Part shown: in pieces, positions 9,761 to 18,469 of the stretch | How the letters are laid out: each line of letters starts with the position of its first letter | Numbering within the stretch: the stretch's first letter is position 1 | Source of the DNA: Carex sylvatica | Taxonomy: Eukaryota; Streptophyta; Magnoliopsida; Poales; Cyperaceae | Length of the DNA: 27,110 bases | Assembly: GCA_964058845.1 (NCBI GenBank) | Contig: CAXKVR010000763.1 | Location: 1 to 27,110, forward strand | Direction: 5' to 3' | Made by a program: the position numbers and the translations under genes | The notes under the pieces: generated by a model | Database searches by the model: none | What the model was told of the DNA's origin: nothing | Seen by the model: the letters and a program-made list of their open reading frames with translations, nothing else

Positions 9761-10080
9761 CAACACTGACTGTTTTTAGGGCGTCAGTGTTGGTATTCAA
9801 CACTGACTGTTTTTAAAGCGTCAGTGTTGAACACCAACACTGACGCTTTAAAAACAGTCAGTGTTGGTGTTCAACACTGACGCTTTAAAAACAGTCAGTG
9901 TTGAACACCAACACTGACGCTTTAAAAACAGTCAGTGTTGAACACCAACACTGACCCCCTAAAAACAGTCAGTGTTGGTGTTCAACACTGACTGTTTTTA
10001 AAGCGTCAGTAAAAGGTCACCTTCACTGTCGCTGGCTTTACTGACGCTGCTATAACAGTCGGTGTAGGGGTATTTGAACA
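9761..10080. repeat. CACTA subterminal palindromic array 4 (right end)
   Basis: Right-hand counterpart of array 1, with the same CACTGAC/GTCAGTG units in head-to-head and tail-to-tail pairs. The unit pair around 9823-9850 (caacactgacgcttt and its inverse) is nearly a perfect palindrome. Confidence 0.9.
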
Positions 10081-10108
10081 GTCAGTGAAAGAGTTTTTTG
10101 TACTAGTG
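10081..10108 (-). repeat. CACTA right terminal inverted repeat
   Basis: Ends ...TTTTTTGTACTAGTG, the inverse of the left terminus, and is followed by the TAA duplication at 10109-10111. Confidence 0.95.
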
Positions 10109-10111
10109 TAA

Positions 10112-10367
10112 TCTAAATGAAGAGATAATGACCCATGTATGAAATGTTTTAACGGTGGTCAAAATGAAAAGTGGAAACATATACATAGACCACGTGGCTT
10201 AGAACGCCACATCCTCCTTTTTTGTTTTTCAATGTTTAGATTTTATTTTTATTTTTTTATTTAAGTTTAAATTTACACATTTTATAAAATAAATCCTTAA
10301 ATTTTCATAATTATAAATAAATACAAAAATAAGCATAAGAATTTAGAAAAAAATCATGGATGTTGTA
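10112..10367 (-). repeat. Family B 3' LTR, right part
   Basis: Continuation of the LTR broken at 3263. Its last 161 bases (10207-10367) are repeated at 10637-10794, the 5' LTR remnant, and more loosely at 26690-26822 in the second family B LTR. A small inverted pair around GTGGC...GCCAC (10194-10210) is also present in that copy. Confidence 0.82.
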
Positions 10368-10636
10368 AATTCTCCCTCTTCAAAAGAATTTTGCTCTCAA
10401 AATTCAAACGGATGATATTTGTATCGAAAGGAACATAACAAACGATGATCAAATCAAATTTATCATATACAGATCAATCAATAGAGATAATCAATTTGAA
10501 TCAAAATAATTTGGCTAATTTTCATAAAATCAATACCATTTAAATTTAATACTCTATATAAAATCATATGAGTTTAATAAATCAAATAAAACTTATAAAT
10601 TTAAAATTTATTCAGATAAATCAAGATTAATCAATA
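10368..10636 (-). other. Family B internal remnant: PPT, hairpin, 3' non-coding
   Basis: The bases next to the LTR, aattctccctcttc (10368-10381), are on the minus strand a purine tract of the kind that primes plus-strand DNA synthesis. A perfect 8-bp, 4-nt-loop hairpin follows at 10386-10405 (gaattttg / ctct / caaaattc). The remaining sequence aligns with 26862-27110. No gag-pol coding is left. Confidence 0.75.
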
Positions 10637-10794
10637 CCACATCCTCCTTTTTTGTTTTTCAAAGTTTAGATTTTATTTTTATTTGTTATTTACATTTAAA
10701 TTTACACATTTTATAAATAAATCCTTAAATTTTCATAATTATAAATAATTACAAAAATAAGCATAAGAATTTAGGAAAAATTCGGAATGTTACA
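10637..10794 (-). repeat. Family B 5' LTR remnant (outer end only)
   Basis: Repeats 10207-10367 with small changes, from ccacatcctccttttttg to ATGTTACA. The following bases, ATCTC (10795-10799), equal those before the 3' LTR (2697-2701), so this is the outer end of the same element. The inner LTR part, PBS and coding region were deleted; the junction lies near 10636. Confidence 0.85.
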
Positions 10795-11990
10795 ATCTCC
10801 CTCCATGTCTGCCATTGAAAGGAGTAGTGCCACTGTCTCCTCCTCCTTCTCGGCCAACAGTTGGCCTGAGAGATCCTTGATATCAGATAGAAATATGAGA
10901 GATAATTTTAAATAAGAATTATCATTATGGGTTTGTCACAATAAAGATAATATGGAGAGGAATCTAGGTCCTAAGGACTTCGCACAAGTTGGTCTGGTTC
11001 CATTGAAACATACCTTGTTCCTTTCTAACTATACTAACCATAAAATAGCACATCTAATGAGTTCTAATAAGGGGCCCATCTTTTAATGTTATAACAACAT
11101 CAAGAAGCCACAAATCTTGATCAGTTTGGAGATTGAAATCGAGACCATTAAATCCAATCCATTTTCATATCATGTTTATATATTGGCAATGAATGAAAAG
11201 ATGATCTGTATTTTATGGTTGGGAGCAAAAGACACACTCAGTATCTCCTTGCCATCCCCTATGAGAAAGATTGACTTTGGTCAAATTGTTATCTTGTCTA
11301 ACCAGCCAAAAAAATATTTTTATCTTAATAGGTAGCTTAATTAGATGTCCAAATGGATTTGTACTCCCTGTTGGGAATACCTCCATATTGCAACCATTTA
11401 TAAAAGGAACTGACTAAGAAGAGACCTTTCGAAGACCATCTCCAAATGAGTCTATCTTCTAAAGTATTAGTATGAGTAAAATGCATGAAAAGTAGTCAAA
11501 TTTTCTCCCATTATTGTAGATAAATACCAGTTAAATGTCTCTTAAATTCAAGATAAAGGTAGGATCTCTCAAAGGCTTTAGCCACTGATATGAATCTATT
11601 GTTTACAATAGAAAACAATTTAGAACATTTGTGTTGTGAAGGAAATTAAAAATACCATATGTCTAGCTAAAAGGTTGTGGAAGCACCATTTCCTATTTCT
11701 TTATTCAGTCCTAAGTCAATTACCCCTTGGTCTTTCAAAATACCTCTCCAAAAAGGAGAACAGATAGAGGATGAAGTTCTTGAGCCATACTTGCTTTTGA
11801 GGATGTCTTTCTATTTTCCTTGAACTTTGTTATCAAGAAAACGAATCCACCACTTAACTAGGAGAGCCCTATTCTTAAATTATAAATCTAGCACTCCAAG
11901 ACCACCTTTGTCTTTACAAGTACAAATTAGATGCCATGCCACTAAGGAGCAGCTCCTTCTAGTGGAATTATTTTCAGACTATATATAATT
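10795..11990 (-). mobile_element. LINE 3' region, part 1 (C-terminal ORF2, zf-RVT), broken
   Basis: A minus-strand remnant of a plant L1-type LINE, downstream of the RT domain. Near 11960-11840 it reads LVAWHLIC...KDKGGLGVLDL, a stop, then NRALLVKWWIRFLD. Near 11345-11200 it reads LPIKIKIFFWLVRQDNNLT and HRGWQGDTECVFC...HLFIHC, the Cys/His-rich zf-RVT motif. Near 11030-10995 it reads ERNKVCFNG, the usual W-x-ERN tail. The frame, interrupted by stops and shifts, then continues to 10795 and resumes at 2701. No RT, endonuclease or ORF1 is seen to the right, so the copy is 5'-truncated at about 11990. It is the oldest layer of this nest. Confidence 0.88.
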
Positions 11991-12603
11991 GTGCAGTGAT
12001 CCATTTGCATTCTTTTTTTAATATCTTAGCATTTTTTGGAGTAATTGCGCCTGTTTACCATTACTATTTTGGGACTATCAAGATGCACAGCTGCATGAAA
12101 GTCATGCAAAAGATGCATAGAGATTTACAATTGTTGATCCTTTCGCCTGCAATGTGTCAATGGTTTTGACAAATATATATATATATTTTTCAATAGGATA
12201 AATTAGGACACTCATGTCAAGAATACATTGCCACATAACACATCCAGAGAAAATATTTTATACCAATATATCATCAGTGTAGAAACACTACTTACTTTTT
12301 ACCATTGACGTAAGTGCAATCCAACCCCTTAATTTGTAAAGTCAATGACATGTAAATTTAAGGAAAATTAATATTGAGAAAGGAAGCCACAACATGACAA
12401 ACTAATATTCCATGCTTAATAAAAGTACAAGAAGAATTCATTAGTTCACACAACTACTAATTATATTTTTTTTTTCAGAAGTTAATTAGTTCAAACATTA
12501 ACATAAAGAACTTGTGCAATGCAACCTGTAATTAAACAGTCCCAAACAAAAATTCAACTTCTGAGTATAACCCGGCATGCCAAGTTCCAGGAAATAGTTC
12601 CAT
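11991..12603. other. No gene recognised; 3' flank of the small gene
   Basis: AT-rich sequence with a short TA run (about 12175-12187). It includes the presumed 3' UTR of the minus-strand gene whose stop lies at 12604-12606. No clear poly(A) signal was identified. Confidence 0.5.
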
Positions 12604-13300
12604 TCAGGAGACACCATCATTCCATGTTCCATGAACATTGTTGTTGCTCGAGGAACCTGTTTCATCCTCTGGTTTATTCTTCATGCCACCATCACTTATC
12701 TCTCCAGTTCCATTTTCATTACTGAAAAGGACACTCTCTGCTAATCCAATCAAATCTGGATCATCGTTAAAATATCTGTTCACTTCATCCTCGAAAAATC
12801 CATCAATCATTACCGAATCGTCTTCAAACCCTAGCAACGGGTCTCCAATTGACAGCATAACAATGCTGTTGTTACTGCCTTCACCAGTGTCTGCATAAAG
12901 AATATTCTCTAGATTAGGATGCCGTGTAATGAAAAGGAAGGAGAAGAAAGGTTGGACACACCATCAGGGTTCAATTTCTCTATATTCTGATTTACATGTG
13001 AAAAAAATCGCTGAATTTTACACAAGATTCATTCCTCTTTATCTTTTCATCTCGAATTTACAAATTCTAGCGATCGTGACCTTTGTAAAAAGATAAAACT
13101 AAATATATCCAAAAGAGAAATGATAAAAGGTTTCTAAAATGATGAATATTTAGTTGAAATTCATTACCGTGCAATTCATTACTGTGGATTGGAATCTTAA
13201 CGAGTAAGCCAAAACCTCCATTTTTTTTCTGCCTCTCCACAGCAATAGGCAACATATATGTTTCGTCCTCTCCATCTATTATCACATTCTCCCCACTCAT
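12604..13300 (-). CDS. Two-exon gene, 139-residue acidic protein of unknown function
   Basis: Exon 1 is 13300-13168 (ATG AGT GGG), the intron 13167-12891 (277 nt) and exon 2 12890-12604. The donor reads ACG/GTAATG and the acceptor TTTATGCAG/AC. The two exons total 420 nt, exactly 140 codons with the TGA, and the frame is open throughout. The ATG at 13300 is the first on the transcript after the TATA box at 13427-13435. The N-terminal half contains MLPIAVERQKKNGGFG and a VKIPIHSNELH stretch. The second half is acidic (FEDDSVMIDGFFEDEVNRYF, then DDPDLIGLAESVLF) and ends in a Gly/Ser/Asn-rich tail. No signal peptide, membrane segment or known domain is recognised. It could be a functional small gene or a gene fragment. 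Splice consistency and the promoter favour a real gene, but expression is unknown. Confidence 0.6.
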
Positions 13301-13426
13301 TATCACTCTTCATATATATCTCATAAAAATCAAGAATTGTCAAATTCGTGTGTGGTATAGGAATACTTAAGCGCCGCCGACACTTATTTTTTATTCTTTC
13401 TTTTATAGAAAATAGATAGTAGTGGT

Positions 13427-13449
13427 CTATTTATAACCAAAAACCCTAA
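13427..13449 (-). promoter_or_regulatory. TATA box and telo-box of the small gene
   Basis: On the minus strand TATAAATAG (13435-13427) is a consensus TATA box about 130 bp before the ATG at 13300, predicting a leader of about 100 nt. Five bases upstream of it lies TTAGGGTTT (13449-13441), the inverse of the AAACCCTAA telo-box common in plant promoters. Confidence 0.6.
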
Positions 13450-13479
13450 AAGCAATGAATGTCTTTTGTGGATGGGAAT

Positions 13480-13700
13480 GGGATGCGACCAACGCCTACC
13501 GAACTCAAATTTTAGTCTGATGGGTTCCTCTATTGTCCGAATCTCTTTACGATCTGTGCGCATCACTTAAGTATCCGTTCGTGTTCACCTTAAGATCAAT
13601 GTCAATCTATCACACATAGATCATGAAGCTGATCGGACGATAGAGGAACCTATTGAACTCAAATTTGAGTTTGATGGACGTCGGACGCAAATATCTCCCC
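13480..13700. repeat. Imperfect long inverted repeat (foldback)
   Basis: The arm at about 13487-13565 (core aactcaaattttagtctgat, then gggttcctctattgtccg) pairs with the arm at about 13610-13690 (cggacgatagaggaacctat, then tgaactcaaatttgagtt). About 80 bp per arm pairs with scattered mismatches around a loop near 13566-13609. It lies 50-250 bp upstream of the TATA box at 13427-13435. It could be a MITE-like foldback; no clear target-site duplication was found. Confidence 0.65.
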
Positions 13701-14633
13701 TTGTGGATAGTTAGAACTTGGTAAAAAGAAGAATTGGGCCATGGATGTACAACTGTTGGGCTTGTTTCGATTAATATGTAGGACGTTAATTGGCCTATAT
13801 TTTTCTTTTCACACTTTGATGTTATTTTTGTTTAGACCATACTCCGAACTATGATGGTGATACAAAAATGTCTCACAAAGAGTAAGATTTAGTTCAAATA
13901 TTAGGCTCCCAAACAACTAAGCTGAAAATGAAAACTGAGAGGCCCAAGGTCTCTAATATAAGTTTTGTTTAGTTATGAAAACTGGGCTTGAACTACCAAA
14001 TAACATTTGTTTGAGAACAAGGTCTGGCATGTAAGTATTCTCAGGAGACAGCTGGCTGCTAGACGAGGTAAAACTATATATCCTTATCCGATTTTTATAA
14101 GAAATTAAATCTTCTTTAATATTTGAAGAAAAATCATCTAAATAATGTCTTCTTTTAGATAGTCGTTAATCCACTCTTCTTAAGGAGAACCATCGTTCTA
14201 TAGGTGGGTTCTTAATATTTCGTAACAGCTATATAAACTGGTCATAATTTACTGAATGTGATATCAGGACCTCACACAGTCTTAGTCACAAGTTGCACAA
14301 TTTTGTTTCCAATCCCTTTGCAAGAAAATAATAACGTTCAATGCCCTTACATCATATAATAGTAAATTCTGACCAAGAATTTACAATTTTGTAAAAGCCA
14401 TTCATCCTGACCTTCGTCGATTATTGCATTCGTCGATTCTCTATAAATGTTATTTTTACCTCATTCGTTCTGCTTTCTTGGAAGGATATCAGTTTGTGCC
14501 GGCTCAAGTTCGCTGTCAAAGGCCCAAAGCCCAATTCAGTAACTTAAACAAAGATTAAACCATGGGCCTCTCCAGTTTCTCAATGAATTTCTATAAAGAG
14601 AGCCCATTAGTTATCTGAATCTAACTCTTGAAA
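13701..14633. other. No feature recognised
   Basis: AT-rich intergenic sequence. I see no coding frame, RNA gene, or clear repeat with matches elsewhere in the window. Confidence 0.5.
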
Positions 14634-14705
14634 ATCATAAAGCGTTGGTTTGGTAGCTTCTACCAACATTGTCAAAAAAAAAAAAAAAAAATATCATAAA
14701 GCGTT
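14634..14705 (+). mobile_element. Short poly(A) retro-insertion with 13-bp duplication
   Basis: ATCATAAAGCGTT occurs at 14634-14646 and 14693-14705. The 46 bases between consist of a 27-nt body (GGTTTGGTAGCTTCTACC, then AACATTGTC) and an A run ending in T. A perfect duplication plus an A tail is the signature of LINE-mediated insertion. The body is too short to assign and is probably the last bases of a SINE or another RNA. Confidence 0.75.
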
Positions 14706-14999
14706 TGTTTTTTGTATTATCAGACTTTTATAGTATGTGCAATGCTTAAGATCATTAATTATGGTCATAGCATTCACAACATCCAACCCAAGAAAATGAC
14801 TTCAAACCAATATTTTCCTTAGGAAGATAGCAAAATTTGAACCTTAAGCAAAATTATCCTAAAATATGTACACAACAAAACAAGGAGAGCTTGAAAAACA
14901 AACTACAAGAATATGTGAGTATCCGTGAGAGAAAAAATACTTAACAACATTGGTATTCTCGCGAATACTTCCATCGGTAATAGCAATACACTCTGATAT
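14706..14999. other. Flank of the second family B LTR, with PBS-like octamer
   Basis: No gene recognised. Immediately left of the LTR, ctctgata (14991-14998) gives TATCAGAG on the minus strand, eight bases of the usual TGGTATCAGAGC initiator-Met primer site. The minus-strand frame 15086-14859 that crosses this junction has no recognisable domain. Confidence 0.4.
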
Positions 15000-15383
15000 T
15001 GTCACGATCCCACCTCTGAATGGGGATTGCAACAAGAGAGGCATCTTCGCATTCATTATTCGTTCCATCAACCTACGTCGCAACAAAAAAAAACAAAAAT
15101 AAATAATACGGAGTCAGCTATATATAAAGCTCAGTAACCAGTTATTTAACACTGCACTTCTCTATAATTGACTTAATTTAAGAACCATTTAAACTGACTG
15201 AATTAATCCAGACAAATTCAAATCAAAATTATGAATACATATTTAACTAACGATAGTACCTGGACTTGGATAATCAATAAAACAAATCACACAATATCCG
15301 TATCATATCCTTTTAGACAATCATATGATTTTTTAAATTCTGAGAACACACAATTATATCATTTCAAAAATCAAATTTGAACC
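15000..15383 (-). repeat. Second family B LTR, left part
   Basis: Starts TGTCACGATCCC and is co-linear with 2702 onward. It is interrupted at 15379-15383 (GAACC) by the Tekay-like element and resumes at 26280. With the insertion removed the LTR is about 927 bp (15000-15383 plus 26280-26822). Confidence 0.82.
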
Positions 15384-18300
15384 TGTCACACCCCGAGATC
15401 AGGGGCATGACGGTATCGCCGTGAATATATAGATCGTATATATTCACTAGGCATTTACGATGAGATAAATGGTGTTTTTATCCCAAACCGAACACTTAAT
15501 CTATTTTATTAAATCTGAAATCAGTTTAAAACTGATCCGAAACTTTTCAAAACTTTTATACATGCCTTTGTAAATTCGATTCGATAAAACCAATAGAACA
15601 ATGACTTATCATATCAGAAAACCAAATTAAATATCAGGTACCGTGGAGTATAGACCCTCCACGCCGGTCATCCCACCCGTATTCATTTAAACCCCCAAAT
15701 TCATATCATGTCACAACAAAAACATATCTGCAAAAGACCATATAACTTTTAAAACATAAACTTTGAGAACATAAAAGCATACATACACATAGCATGGAAA
15801 GCATAAAGCAAGCACATAAAATTTTAAAACATAAATCGAAACCGTTTAAAAATATTTACGCAAGTCCGGTTAGCTGGATATATATACAACAAAAGTTGAT
15901 CCAAGTACTAAACAAGTACAAAGATCTCAAAAACAGGGCATACATATACCTAACACCTCAGATAGCTCACCGTCTGATCCCGAAAAACCTCTAGTCCTTC
16001 TTTCCTGAAATGTTTCACAAGGAAACGGGTGAGAAAAACCTTTTCGCGGTTTATCTCAGTGCCGAAGCTACTGGATTTATCAGATATTCACGTCAGAATT
16101 AAATACGGAACTAAAATAAGAATTAAAGCATGATTGCAAAGCTTTGAATCGATAATCAAATGAATCTATATCTTTAAATGCCTTTAAACAGAATCATCAG
16201 AAACATATCAGAATATTGGGTCTTAATTAAACTCAGATATCTGGTAGCACATGCAGATGTTCCACCGAACTGGTCCCAGAACATACCTGCATCTGTAGGG
16301 TTACATACACCTACAGATGTCGCTCCCCGTGCAGTCAAATCAGACTCTCATCTGCAGTGCTTTGGCTTAACCATTTACAAAAGACTGGTTCTAAATCAGA
16401 CATTACAGTTCCAATCATACAGATATATCTTTTCCAGTATTTAGTTCCAGAAATCAGAGCAGAAATCAGAATAACAGAATCTTATATACCACAGTTATAG
16501 TCACAGAATAACAGATCCCCATTCCAACCGGTTTGGACTCAGAGGGGTCGTTCCCCAATGCGCATATGGTTCCCGAAATCGAAATCTAGTGTATACTCTA
16601 GATTTCGCAGAACAGAATATCACTTACAGTGATATATATATATATAATAGTAGCAATTCACTGTGGTTTCATTCTCTATCAGAATCAGAATAACAGTTCA
16701 ATCGGTAAACCATACCAGAATGCAGATCAACAGATAAAACAGTTCAATTAGTTATGCAATGCTCAGATGATGCTTGAAATCAGAAATTCAAAATGCAATT
16801 TAAAAACGTCCTATTTAATTCCTAATTGAACCTCAGGAAAAATCCCGTGAACCCCCGCACCTTTGTACTTTTCGTGTCGCTTACGGTTGGTCTGAACTCC
16901 TTTCGGTATTCCGGGATTCACCTGATTGTCCTGCTAAACCTGCTATAACATACAGTTACACGCTGTATTAAATCCTTACTCTATGTTCGATAAGTTACGC
17001 TTCGATCGGTACGTTTTTATGTAATTTATTTGACTTAATTCATTTCTGAATTTTCAGATTTTATACTATGGTTGCGGCCCGCAGGAGGTCTCCTTGCGGC
17101 CCGCAAGTCACCATACACATACCATTACGGCCCGCAAAGATTGGTACAGAAGTGTTTTAAGCTTTGTTTGCAACCGAATTCCGATCGGTTTCGATCGAAA
17201 CTCGTTCTAAACACCGTATATTGGTTCCTAACATGTTGTAGGTTGGTACGGTAGAGTTTTCATATCAATTGATATCATGTATACCTGATACCGGTTTGGT
17301 ACCGGTGCTAACTTGCTCGATTAGCAAACAATTCAGATTTTTGGTTATCGATAATATACAAGATTGGTATTCATGGTGCATATACCTATCTATATCATGC
17401 AACACATATACTCTAAGTTCTTGGTACCAACTTAATTACCCAATTAATCCTCGATTCGGATCGAAACTCGGTATAACAATCGAATCGATACAAAATTGAA
17501 ATGCATGATACTTATTCAATTCAAATACACATATATATATTCAATTAATCATCATGCAAATCGATTTCAATCAAAGTTAGGGTTTCGATACTCAGATTTT
17601 CAGAACTTCGATCAAATCTCAGAAAATTCGATGCAGAACGATTTAGAAACCTCAATTATACAAATTAACACCTTAATTTCAGAATCTAAACAAACCCTAA
17701 CTAAATTTTCGGATTCAAAGTGAAATCTTAAGAAATCGGTATAAAATCAAGAAATCAACAAGTAATTCGAATGGAATTCGATCAATTCAACACGGTTTCG
17801 CATTTCTAACAAAAATCGATTCAATTCGACAATTAGGGTTTCAAGGGAGATGAAATATACCAAATTGAAGAGAAGGAGATGATCAAGGTGGTAGTGCTTT
17901 GCTCCAAACTCGATTTCGCGTACGTCTGATCGATTCGGTGTACTCGGATCTCACTTTTTTCTCTCTTCTCACCTTCTCCCTCTCTTTTCCTCTTTATTTC
18001 CGCCACCCACCACACACACCCGTATACACACAAGAGTCACGGCCAAAGGAAGAGAAAAGGCCAAGGTTTTTGATTAATTTTGGCAATTTTGCTAATAGGC
18101 CCATTAAACTTCCAATATTGCATATATGTAAATTTTTCAAGAAAAGCCCTTGCTTAATTTAAATAGAAATTTGCATTATAGCATATATATACATATAGAT
18201 ATATTCATATGTATAATTTAATGATCCATTTGATATTTCAATTCGGATAGGTTTATTTTTATTCGATCAAATCAGAAATTCGATTCTAAATGCCTCGACT

Positions 18301-18427
18301 CAGAAAATTCAGAATAAAATTAGAAAAATATATCAAGGCATCAGATTTAAATTCGGAAAAATTCAGATGAACTTAATATTTCGAAATTTTTATTATTTTA
18401 ATATTCTTCAGATTTCACTACGTCACA
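15384..18427 (-). repeat. 3' LTR of the Tekay-like element
   Basis: 3044 bp, identical by eye to 23231-26274. It contains strong inverted repeats at 15421-15447, 16290-16319, 16580-16607 and 16617-16635, three GGCCCGCA-type GC-rich near-palindromes (17074-17083, 17096-17105, 17127-17136), and three telo-box motifs (17577-17585, 17692-17700, 17833-17841). A purine-rich tract in the sense strand lies at about 17944-18000. Small open frames inside it have no recognisable domain and are treated as chance. Confidence 0.96.
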
Positions 18428-18441
18428 TTTCTCCCCTCCTT
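18428..18441 (-). other. Polypurine tract of the Tekay-like element
   Basis: On the sense strand this is AAGGAGGGGAGAAA, directly before the 3' LTR. The RNase-H-resistant purine run primes plus-strand DNA synthesis. Confidence 0.9.
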
Positions 18442-18447
18442 AAAAAT

Positions 18448-18467
18448 AAGTTCAGTCCTCTGAACTT
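18448..18467 (-). other. Hairpin between gag-pol stop and PPT
   Basis: aagttcag / tcct / ctgaactt: a perfect 8-bp stem with a 4-nt loop, six bases before the PPT and two bases after the TAA stop (18472-18470) in the sense direction. Equivalent hairpins with different stem sequence lie at 10386-10405 and 26841-26860. Confidence 0.75.
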
Positions 18468-18469
18468 AA

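Larger units (their letters stand above)
3264..10108 (+). mobile_element. Non-autonomous CACTA (En/Spm-type) transposon with captured gene fragments
   Basis: This 6845-bp DNA transposon is bounded by inverted termini beginning CACTAGTACAAAAAAC and by the 3-bp duplication TAA (3261-3263 and 10109-10111). Both are hallmarks of the CACTA superfamily. The termini match at 25 of 28 positions. The inside has four arrays of CACTGAC/GTCAGTG repeats, AT-rich spacers, a pyrimidine-rich leader-like region, and plus-strand fragments of an epoxide hydrolase and a callose synthase. No TNPD/TNP2-like transposase or TNPA-like frame is visible, so any movement would need proteins from another copy. It sits inside the family B LTR and is therefore younger than it. 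The boundaries are secure. That the inner genes were captured is an inference from their broken exon-intron structure. Confidence 0.95.
2702..10794 (-). mobile_element. Internally deleted Ty3/gypsy LTR element ('family B'), carrying a nested CACTA
   Basis: This is an old LTR retrotransposon on the minus strand, flanked by the 5-bp duplication ATCTC at 2697-2701 and 10795-10799. Left to right it holds a 3' LTR (2702-3263 plus 10112-10367, about 818 bp once the CACTA is removed), a 269-bp internal remnant with PPT and hairpin (10368-10636), and the outer end of the 5' LTR (10637-10794). The LTR begins TGTCACAAC. The 5' copy ends TTACA, and the 3' copy has decayed to TTGTA. Gag-pol is entirely gone, so only about 1.2 kb of the element remains. 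The LTR ends and the layout after the PPT resemble those of the Tekay-like element at 15384-26274, suggesting a related lineage. Confidence 0.85.

Noticed and set aside
13384..13566. 60-codon minus-strand frame
   Set aside because: It overlaps the TATA box and the foldback region and has no domain; likely chance.
15794..18162. Small open frames repeated in both LTRs
   Set aside because: Present only because the LTRs are identical; compositionally simple, no domain, and mostly antisense to the element's transcript.
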